A DNA stretch of 10,602 nt from Treponema sp. UBA937. Lineage in GTDB: Bacteria > Spirochaetota > Spirochaetia > Treponematales > Breznakiellaceae. Each line of letters opens with the position of its first letter. Position 1 is the first letter of the stretch. Shown one piece after another: positions 1 through 6,061 of this stretch. The notes below the pieces were generated by a model that did no database searches, was not told where the DNA came from, and saw nothing but the letters and a program-made list of their open reading frames with translations. A program made the translations under genes and the position numbers. Where the stretch lies: assembly GCA_002293455.1 (NCBI GenBank), contig DBDH01000011.1, forward strand, positions 31,929 to 42,530, written 5' to 3'.

Positions 1-1613
1 TTTCCATAGCGGCCCGGTTCACCTAAACGATTAAGCCATTCATCAGCTTTGCGGAAAGCCCAGCGGAAATATTCAAGTTCATAAGCGGCGTTTAACACGA
101 TGCGGGGATCATGCCGTTCCTGCGCGGGAATATAGGGCGGCCCCACAACACAAGTTCCGTCATCTTCCCAATGCACAAAACTTTGCATAAACTCGGCGGT
201 CTCGACAATAATGTCACGGTATTCACGAAGGAAACGCTCATCAGGATCGGCACGATAACACAATTCGGCAAGCATAATGGGATGGGGCTGCTGCCAGATG
301 AGCAGTACCGCAACCGACGAAGGGGTATTGGCCCCCGACGGATCGCACATTTTCGGCCAACGCGCCCCGGCATATCCCTGCGAGGCGGCAATTTCCCGCG
401 CGCGGGGCAGAATCTTTTTGTAGTAAGAAAGCGTCCGTTTCAGTTCACCGGTTCTGCCCCACAGCGGAAAATAAGCGTGATGCCAATAATGCATTTCCAG
501 ATGAAATTTGCCGTACCAGCTGTTACAGGTATGCCCGGTTTCGGCAGGCGGCAGAACGCCCCGGCTCTGAATCGCGATAAGGTATTGTGAAAGGACGATC
601 CGGCGTTCCAGTTCAGGCGCGCGGCTGTCGCTCGAAAGCGAAAAATCAATCGCGGCGCCGGACTGCCAGTACTGTTCCCAAAATTGTGTACTTTTTGAAA
701 AAGCCTCGTCAAAAGAATCCTGCGGCCCGCGGGGAACCGGCGCGGCAACGCCGCCGATGGAGTCAAATGCGGGAATATGAAGCGGCTCAAAGCGGACGCT
801 CAATTCAATGGTTTCGCTCTGCGGACATAACACAATGGTGTGATATTCTTCCCGGCAGGCGGCGCTAAATCCGCAGCCGTTAACGGTAACCTGATACCGC
901 GTTGCGTCCAGTTCCCGTTCGATTTTTAAACCATCGTTCCGCGTATTATACGGAAACTGAAAACTATTTGCGCCCTTGGCAATCCGGGTCGAATGCCGTT
1001 CGGGAGCGTTAAAATCCGCGGCGGCTTTTTTGTGGCTGCCATAGGGGAACATCAATGTTATGCGCAATGCACCGTCTTTCAGTAAGGGTGAATGTACACG
1101 GACATAGAGCGTATCTTCATCGGGATGAACAAAAGTTTCGGTTTTAACGGCCGCGCCTTTATAGGCGAATTCGGATGTCAAAAGCCCTTCCCAAAGGGAA
1201 AGTGTCTGGCCGACCGGTTCACATTCACGCGGCGAAAGGCCGGTTTCCGCATATTCAAAACCAATCTTTCCCAAATGAAATTTGTGGGCGCTCTGCCGGA
1301 CATGCCGGAAACGTTCTTCCTGTCCTGTTTCATCGGTCTCGTAAAACACGGTGCGGCCATAGGTATCGTAGGGAGTTGGGCGCAACCCTTCATCTTCATT
1401 CGGGAAGGACGGATAGGAATGCCACCCCCACTCGGCCATTGTGCAAAGGGGAAACGCGTCATCGGCGGCGGCATAATCGTCAAAAAAGGTTTGTAAACCG
1501 GTATAGTCGGCGGTAAAACAAAACGTCCCGTTTCCCACCGAAAGCGGCGCGTTCCGATTCAGTTTGGTGTAAAAAGGATTATGCCGTGTTATTAACGCCT
1601 GCCGGTTTATCAT
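1..1613 (-). CDS. Six-hairpin (alpha/alpha)6 glycosidase, partial (C-terminus off the left edge)
   Basis: An open frame on the minus strand runs from ATG at 1613 to the window edge, giving 537 codons with no stop. The N-terminus (residues about 5-45, with NAPLSVGNGTF and DYTGLQTF) looks like the beta-sandwich that precedes the barrel in GH65/GH95-like enzymes. The stretch around residues 365-385 (SWYGKFHLEMHYWHHAYF) resembles the GH65 segment carrying the catalytic acid, which makes Glu373 the candidate proton donor. Further family-like motifs are GYAGARWPKM and LIWQQPHP. No signal peptide is visible, so the enzyme is probably cytoplasmic. It starts 10 bp after the lplD stop and its ribosome site overlaps that stop, so it is the second gene of that operon. 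Substrate is unknown; the locus suggests a uronic-acid-containing oligosaccharide. The superfamily call is fairly sure, the exact GH family is not. The end is missing because of the window, with no sign of gene decay. Confidence 0.8.
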   Translation of the reverse strand, partial: MINRQALITRHNPFYTKLNRNAPLSVGNGTFCFTADYTGLQTFFDDYAAADDAFPLCTMAEWGWHSYPSFPNEDEGLRPTPYDTYGRTVFYETDETGQEERFRHVRQSAHKFHLGKIGFEYAETGLSPRECEPVGQTLSLWEGLLTSEFAYKGAAVKTETFVHPDEDTLYVRVHSPLLKDGALRITLMFPYGSHKKAAADFNAPERHSTRIAKGANSFQFPYNTRNDGLKIERELDATRYQVTVNGCGFSAACREEYHTIVLCPQSETIELSVRFEPLHIPAFDSIGGVAAPVPRGPQDSFDEAFSKSTQFWEQYWQSGAAIDFSLSSDSRAPELERRIVLSQYLIAIQSRGVLPPAETGHTCNSWYGKFHLEMHYWHHAYFPLWGRTGELKRTLSYYKKILPRAREIAASQGYAGARWPKMCDPSGANTPSSVAVLLIWQQPHPIMLAELCYRADPDERFLREYRDIIVETAEFMQSFVHWEDDGTCVVGPPYIPAQERHDPRIVLNAAYELEYFRWAFRKADEWLNRLGEPGRYG

Positions 1614-1624
1614 ACCCCCCCTTC
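1614..1624 (-). promoter_or_regulatory. Ribosome binding site with a G7 run
   Basis: On the minus strand the bases before the glycosidase ATG read GAAGGGGGGGT. This is the only purine-rich site there, so it fixes the start at 1613. It directly abuts the ATG and overlaps the lplD stop codon (1624-1626), implying translational coupling. The run of seven G is unusual for a ribosome site. Confidence 0.6.
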
Positions 1625-3003
1625 TATTGTTTGAGTGTCTGCTCACACATTTGATTAAACAGAACGCGCGCGTCCTCAAGCGGCAAACGCTGTACCGCGC
1701 TGTCGTGTGAAAACACCCGGAACGCCTTTTCTCGGTCATCCTCAAAAACCGCTTCAATAATGCCTTCCTGCGCCAGCACATGGGGCATCACGAGCGCCCG
1801 TATATCAGACGGCAACCCTTGAGTTACAAGCGGCTGAATAGTGTCACAGCTGAATGAAGCGTTGGTTTCAACGACCGCGCCGGCGGGCAAATCTGGCATT
1901 TGCCCGTGGTTAGGCAGATTCACATTGGTAACCATGTTCCCCAGGCCGGAGAGCGCCTTGATTATTTTAAGCCCTTCCTCGCCAGACTCACGCGGTACCA
2001 AGGTCTGCGTTCCGTCACGATAAGACGCGGCCTGCCGTATGAGTTTTTCACGGTTCTTGATACGCCAGGAAACCGGCGTCAGGGTAAAGCCCCACTTTTC
2101 AACCGTTTCCGGCGAAGCCAAATACCACGAATGAGGGCAAAATTCCGCAAGGTGACGGTCGCCGGCGGCGGCTATTAAACCGTAACGGCGGAACAAATCC
2201 ATTTTGACCCGTTCCTCGGACTCGAACATACTGCGCTTCTCAATTTCATCGGCACCAGGCGCGGAATCCGAAGCGGTATCCTCCGCCGCGCGGTAACCGG
2301 TTTCGGCATATTGTTCAACAAATTTTTGATAATAAGGAAATATATCCGCGCCCTTCCACGAGGCTTTATCCAGCCAGGTAAAATGATTGATACCCAGCAC
2401 ACCGACTGTAATATCTTTACGCTCAATGCTGCCCCTGGGCGCGGCGCCGGCTTCTTCCAGAACAGCGGCCAACAATTTTTGGGTATTAAACACCTCATGG
2501 CAACAGCCGAACGCTTTTATTTTGGGGAATTCTTTGTACAATGTCTGTGTGCAGATAGTCATGGGGTTTGTATAATTGATAACCCACGCATCCGGCGCGT
2601 GTTTTTGCACCGCCCGCGCAATCGCCCGGAACTGGGGTATTGTCCGCATGGCGCGGATAAGGCCGCCCGCTCCTGCGGTATCGCCCACACTCTGATAAAT
2701 GCCGTATTTTTCGGGCAGGTGCACATCGACGGCCATTTCTTCAAAATCGCCGGGAAGTATTGAGACAAGCACAAAATCACTGCCGGTTAAGGCATCGGCC
2801 AACGAAGGGTTCGCGTGAAATTGCCAGCGCCCCGGATTATGTTTTTCCATGAGGGCGTTACCGATGACCGCATTGGTGACCGCGTCTTCCGGTTTTATAT
2901 CATACAACTCAACCGTTCCGGCAATTTCCTTTTCAAAAGCCAAATCCTGCATAAATACCCATGCCCAATTCCGTGAGCCTCCGCCTATGTAACATATCTT
3001 CAT
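1624..3003 (-). CDS. lplD: GH4 alpha-galacturonidase (LplD-like), NAD and Mn dependent
   Basis: This 459-residue protein is a full-length glycoside hydrolase family 4 enzyme. Family members cleave glycosides by transient NAD+ oxidation at C3 followed by elimination, using a divalent metal. Residues 1-10 (MKICYIGGGS) form the nucleotide-binding loop. N146-P147 in the VINYTNPMT segment, Cys168 in GCCHEV and His207 in GINHFTW are the expected substrate and metal residues; Cys plus His is the GH4 metal pair. The whole length resembles Bacillus subtilis LplD as I recall it, including LPGDFEEMAVDVHLPE, YGIYQSVGDT and AGDRHLAEF. LplD hydrolyses alpha-1,4-digalacturonate, so the likely job is releasing galacturonate from short oligogalacturonides in the cytoplasm. 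An alpha-glucuronidase role, also known in GH4, is possible given the glucuronate operon next door. The ATG at 3003 has a GGAAAGGGA ribosome site. First gene of a minus-strand operon. Confidence 0.9.
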   Translation of the reverse strand: MKICYIGGGSRNWAWVFMQDLAFEKEIAGTVELYDIKPEDAVTNAVIGNALMEKHNPGRWQFHANPSLADALTGSDFVLVSILPGDFEEMAVDVHLPEKYGIYQSVGDTAGAGGLIRAMRTIPQFRAIARAVQKHAPDAWVINYTNPMTICTQTLYKEFPKIKAFGCCHEVFNTQKLLAAVLEEAGAAPRGSIERKDITVGVLGINHFTWLDKASWKGADIFPYYQKFVEQYAETGYRAAEDTASDSAPGADEIEKRSMFESEERVKMDLFRRYGLIAAAGDRHLAEFCPHSWYLASPETVEKWGFTLTPVSWRIKNREKLIRQAASYRDGTQTLVPRESGEEGLKIIKALSGLGNMVTNVNLPNHGQMPDLPAGAVVETNASFSCDTIQPLVTQGLPSDIRALVMPHVLAQEGIIEAVFEDDREKAFRVFSHDSAVQRLPLEDARVLFNQMCEQTLKQ

Positions 3004-3035
3004 GTAAACAATCCCTTTCCTTTTATCTTAATGTA

Positions 3036-3041
3036 AGTATA
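3036..3041 (-). promoter_or_regulatory. Candidate -10 box of the lplD operon
   Basis: On the minus strand TATACT lies 33 bp before the lplD start, five of six bases matching TATAAT. The hexamer 17 bp further upstream (TTCCTG, 3059-3064) is a poor -35, so the promoter would be weak or activator-dependent. A WGGTAACAYT element lies just upstream at 3078-3087. Confidence 0.35.
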
Positions 3042-3077
3042 GTCCTGCCGCATACTATCAGGAACACTTCTCTGCAT

Positions 3078-3192
3078 AGGTAACATTTTCCCCCGGTTTC
3101 TTACTGCCGTGAATGGATATTTCTCCTAATGAGATGGAAAAAAAACCTAAGGTAACACTAATGTATGCATCGAGCATAAATCAGTGTTACCA
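3078..3192. promoter_or_regulatory. Three WGGTAACAYT elements in the divergent control region
   Basis: AGGTAACATT lies at 3078-3087, AGGTAACACT at 3150-3159, and TGGTAACACT on the minus strand at 3183-3192. The last two form a perfect 9-bp inverted repeat (GGTAACACT, 3151-3159, and AGTGTTACC, 3183-3191) with a 23-bp spacer, so equivalent bases lie about three helical turns apart. GGTAAC/GTTACC half-sites are typical of LacI-family operators such as that of gluconate repressor GntR, though there the halves face inward and touch. Serving both divergent transcripts is plausible. The repeats are seen directly; the regulator is inferred and not encoded here. Confidence 0.55.
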
Positions 3193-3195
3193 TAG

Positions 3196-3201
3196 TATAA
3201 T
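3196..3201 (+). promoter_or_regulatory. uxuA: Candidate -10 box of the uxuA operon
   Basis: A perfect TATAAT sits 88 bp before the chosen uxuA start. No good -35 hexamer lies 16-18 bp upstream (the region reads about GAGCATA). Instead, the right arm of the GGTAACACT inverted repeat ends five bases before the box, consistent with a regulated promoter. Transcription would begin near 3208. Confidence 0.4.
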
Positions 3202-3227
3202 CAAATCACATGCACACAGTGATACGT

Positions 3228-3245
3228 TTGTATGGTAGTATACAA
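3228..3245 (+). promoter_or_regulatory. Palindromic operator candidate upstream of uxuA
   Basis: TTGTATGGTAGTATACAA has perfect 6-bp arms (TTGTAT and ATACAA) around a 6-bp spacer; full 9-base halves match at 7 of 9. A nested GTATG/CATAC pair (3230-3234, 3247-3251) adds symmetry. It lies about 20 bp downstream of the expected transcription start, a usual place for a repressor block. The TGGTATAC-like core recalls GntR-type uronate regulators (UxuR/ExuR), but this is only a resemblance. Confidence 0.45.
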
Positions 3246-3276
3246 GCATACATAAATGACCTTATCGTTTAAGTTG

Positions 3277-3282
3277 AAGGAG
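3277..3282 (+). promoter_or_regulatory. uxuA: Ribosome binding site deciding the uxuA start
   Basis: AAGGAG ends one base before the ATG at 3284 and seven bases before the in-frame ATG at 3290. Only the second spacing is workable for initiation, so 3290 is taken as the start. Confidence 0.7.
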
Positions 3283-3289
3283 AATGTAT

Positions 3290-4363
3290 ATGCAAATGAC
3301 TATGCGCTGGTTCGGAACCGGTCATGATTCCGTTACTTTGGAACAAATACGCCAGATTCCCGGCGTTACCGGAATAATTACAACGCTTTTCGACAAACTT
3401 CCCGGAGAGCTTTGGAAAAAGGATGAAGTTCTGGCATTGAAGAAAACCGTGGAAGATGCGGGACTTTCCATTGCGGGAATTGAAAGCGTTAATATTAGCG
3501 ATGCGATAAAAACCGGTTCCGCAGAGCGGGATCAGCATATCGAACATTATATCCGCAGCCTCGAAGTTTTGGGAGAAGCGGGAATTCACCTGGTGTGCTA
3601 TAATTTTATGCCGGTTTTTGACTGGACCCGTACAGAGCTTGCGCGGAAACGTTCCGACGGTTCTACAACGCTGGCGTATAATCAAATGATGATTGACAAA
3701 ATCGACCCTAACGATATGTCCAGTGTGATAAGTGAGCAGTCCAACGGTTATGTATTGGCCGGCTGGGAGCCGGAACGTTTGGCAAAATTAAAAGAACTGT
3801 TTGCTATGTATAAAGATATAGATGAAGAAAAACTGTTTGCGAATCTCAAATATTTTTTGGAAGCTATTATGCCGGTTTGCGAAAAATATGATATTAACAT
3901 GGCAATTCACCCTGATGATCCCGCGTGGTCCGTTTTTGGTCTTACCAGAATTATGACCGGAAAAGATTCGCTTCTCAAATTGATGAAACTGGCGGATAAG
4001 CCTTTCAACGGAGTTACTTTGTGTACCGGAAGTCTGGGAACCAATCCTCAAAACGACATTCCCGATATAATCAAATCTCTCGGCTCCCGTATTCATTTTG
4101 CGCATTTGCGGAATGTGCGCCACAACCGTCCCGGCGATTTTGAAGAATCGGCACATCTTTCTTCTGACGGATCTTTGGATATGTACGCCATTGTAAAAGC
4201 CCTTTACGACAGCGGCTTTGACGGTCCCATCCGTCCGGATCACGGACGGGCAATCTGGGGAGAAGCTGCGATACCCGGTTACGGTCTTTATGACCGCGCC
4301 ATTGGAAGTGCCTATCTTTTGGGATTATGGGAAGCAATAAAAAAAGCAAGCCCGCGAACATGA
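3290..4363 (+). CDS. uxuA: Mannonate dehydratase UxuA
   Basis: This 357-residue TIM-barrel enzyme dehydrates D-mannonate to 2-keto-3-deoxy-D-gluconate, a late step of glucuronate breakdown in the cytoplasm, using Mn2+ or Fe2+. The sequence is recognisably UxuA throughout: an N-terminal RWFG, then CYNFMPVFDWTRTE, IHPDDPAWSVFGLTRI, LCTGSLG, HFAHLRNV and RPDHGR. His207, Cys245, His269 or His272, and Asp317 stand where the family's metal ligands are expected, and His318 is the adjacent conserved histidine. Length is a little under the E. coli enzyme (about 394). An in-frame ATG at 3284 is six bases upstream but too close to the AAGGAG site; starting at 3290 also lines up with the E. coli N-terminus. 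First gene of the uxuA-uxuB-GH115 operon and probably controlled by the operators upstream. No anomalies seen. Confidence 0.95.
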   Translation: MQMTMRWFGTGHDSVTLEQIRQIPGVTGIITTLFDKLPGELWKKDEVLALKKTVEDAGLSIAGIESVNISDAIKTGSAERDQHIEHYIRSLEVLGEAGIHLVCYNFMPVFDWTRTELARKRSDGSTTLAYNQMMIDKIDPNDMSSVISEQSNGYVLAGWEPERLAKLKELFAMYKDIDEEKLFANLKYFLEAIMPVCEKYDINMAIHPDDPAWSVFGLTRIMTGKDSLLKLMKLADKPFNGVTLCTGSLGTNPQNDIPDIIKSLGSRIHFAHLRNVRHNRPGDFEESAHLSSDGSLDMYAIVKALYDSGFDGPIRPDHGRAIWGEAAIPGYGLYDRAIGSAYLLGLWEAIKKASPRT

Positions 4364-4409
4364 GATGTGTTATTATATGGGAATGATGAAATCAAAGGCG
4401 GGGATGTAT

Positions 4410-6029
4410 ATGAAATTAACATTGCAAGAATTGAAGAATACCACAGTTTGGGAAAAAGCGGGAATTAAGCTGCCCCAATTTGATATTGAGAAAATGATTA
4501 AGGCAACAAAAGCCGCCCCCGCGTGGGTTCATTTTGGCGCGGGAAATATTTTCCGCGCTTTTCCCGCGGCGCTTCAGCAGAATTTGCTGGAAAAAGGTTT
4601 TACGGATACGGGAATTATTGTTGCCGAAGGCTACGATTACGAAATTATTGATGAACTTTTTTTGCCCTGCGATAATTTGAGTCTGCTCGTTACGCTGAAA
4701 AGTAACGGTACTGCCGAAAAAACGCTCATTGCGAGTATCGCCGAAGCATTGAAAGCAGATCCCCAATATCCTGATTTTGTCCGCTTAAAGGAAATTTTCC
4801 GCGGTCCCGGTTTGCAAATGGCGAGTTTTACCATTACCGAAAAAGGTTATGCCCTTGTACATACAAGCGGTGTTTTTGCTCCCGGCGTGGAAGATGATTT
4901 TAAGAACGGTCCCGCTTCTCCGCTCAGTTATATGGGAAAAGTTGCCGCCCTGCTGCATCAGCGTTATCTCGCCGGTTCTTTGCCGATCTCCATGGTGAGT
5001 ATGGACAATTGCTCCCATAACGGGGACCGGTTAAAAGAAGCCATTCTTTCTTTTGCAAAAAAATGGCAGGAACATGGTCATGTTGACGCGGGATTTGTTT
5101 CGTATCTGGAAAACCCTGTCAAAGTCGGATTCCCCTGGACGATGATCGACAAAATTACGCCCCGCCCGGATGACAGCGTGAAAACAATGTTGATTTCCGA
5201 TGGTTTTGAAGGGGCGGAAGGCCGGCTCACCGCAAAGGGCACATATATCGCACCTTTTGTCAACGCCGAAGAAACTCAATATTTGGTTATTGAAGATACC
5301 TTCCCCAACGGCCGTCCGCCGCTGGAAAAAGCGGAAGCCGGCGGCGTTATGTTTACCGACCGCGAAACCGTCGATATGGCAGAAAAAATGAAAGTTTGCA
5401 CCTGTTTGAATCCGCTGCACACAGCTCTCGCGGTTTTCGGCTGTCTTTTGGGTTATACCCGCATCAGTGAGGAAATGAAAAATCCCGATTTGGTAAAATT
5501 GATTGAAGGTATCGGTTATAAAGAAGGACTTCCCGTGGCAGTGGATCCGAAAATCATGTCACCCCGGGAATTTCTCGACAATGTGATTCAGATCCGCCTT
5601 CCCAATCCTTTCATGCCCGATACGCCCCAACGCATTGCCGCCGATACTTCCCTCAAACTTCCTATCCGTTTCGGTGAAACAATCAAAGCCTACATAGCGA
5701 ATAATACGCTGAAAGCGGAAAATCTTACCTACATTCCCCTGGTATTTGCCGGATGGATCCGTTATTTGCTGGGAATTGATGATAAAGGAACGCCTTTTGA
5801 AGTAAGCCCCGATCCCTTATATAAAAATCTTTCGGCTCATCTGAAAGGAATCTCCCTGGGGCAAAAAGGTCCGTTTCATGTCCAACTGGAACCGATTTTG
5901 TCAAACCCGGATATTTTCGGCGTAAACTTGTACGATATTGGTCTTGGCAAGCGAGTAGAATCTCTGTTTGAAAAATTGATTTCCGCCCCCGGCGGAGTTG
6001 CCGCAACAGTGAAGGAATGTGTGCGCTAA
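4410..6029 (+). CDS. uxuB: Fructuronate reductase UxuB-type (mannitol dehydrogenase family)
   Basis: A polyol-specific long-chain dehydrogenase of 539 residues. In this context it should reduce D-fructuronate to D-mannonate with NADH, directly feeding UxuA. The nucleotide-binding loop is HFGAGNIFRAF (residues 41-51). Family segments follow: SFTITEKGY, SMDNCSHNGDRL, GFPWTMIDKITPRP and the catalytic region MKVCTCLNPLHT, where Lys328, Asn334 and His337 form the expected triad. The Lys-Asn gap is one residue wider than in classical mannitol dehydrogenase, as I recall its KLRLLNGSH motif. The protein is longer than E. coli UxuB (about 486), consistent with a separate clostridial/spirochaetal subgroup. 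The frame opens at ATG 4365, two bases after uxuA, but the first 15 residues do not look conserved. The ATG at 4410 follows a purine-rich AAAGGCGGGG and gives the typical MKLTLQEL start; 4404 is the alternative. Other substrates, such as tagaturonate or mannitol, cannot be excluded. Confidence 0.88.
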   Translation: MKLTLQELKNTTVWEKAGIKLPQFDIEKMIKATKAAPAWVHFGAGNIFRAFPAALQQNLLEKGFTDTGIIVAEGYDYEIIDELFLPCDNLSLLVTLKSNGTAEKTLIASIAEALKADPQYPDFVRLKEIFRGPGLQMASFTITEKGYALVHTSGVFAPGVEDDFKNGPASPLSYMGKVAALLHQRYLAGSLPISMVSMDNCSHNGDRLKEAILSFAKKWQEHGHVDAGFVSYLENPVKVGFPWTMIDKITPRPDDSVKTMLISDGFEGAEGRLTAKGTYIAPFVNAEETQYLVIEDTFPNGRPPLEKAEAGGVMFTDRETVDMAEKMKVCTCLNPLHTALAVFGCLLGYTRISEEMKNPDLVKLIEGIGYKEGLPVAVDPKIMSPREFLDNVIQIRLPNPFMPDTPQRIAADTSLKLPIRFGETIKAYIANNTLKAENLTYIPLVFAGWIRYLLGIDDKGTPFEVSPDPLYKNLSAHLKGISLGQKGPFHVQLEPILSNPDIFGVNLYDIGLGKRVESLFEKLISAPGGVAATVKECVR

Positions 6030-6049
6030 TCAGCAAATCGGATCGGACT

Positions 6050-6054
6050 GGAGG
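6050..6054 (+). promoter_or_regulatory. Ribosome binding site deciding the GH115 start
   Basis: GGAGG lies seven bases before ATG 6062. The frame itself extends back to an ATG at 6017 inside the end of uxuB, but that ATG has no comparable site, so 6062 is chosen. Confidence 0.7.
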
Positions 6055-6061
6055 CATAACG

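Noticed and set aside
3788..4243. A 151-codon open frame on the minus strand inside uxuA.
   Set aside because: It is a shadow of the conserved UxuA coding sequence; its product shows no coherent domain.
4365..4409. An upstream in-frame extension of uxuB from ATG 4365, two bases after uxuA.
   Set aside because: The extra residues do not look like the family N-terminus, and a purine-rich site precedes the inner ATGs at 4404 and 4410.
6017..6061. A possible GH115 start at 6017 overlapping the end of uxuB.
   Set aside because: It has no ribosome site of comparable quality, whereas GGAGG stands seven bases before ATG 6062.
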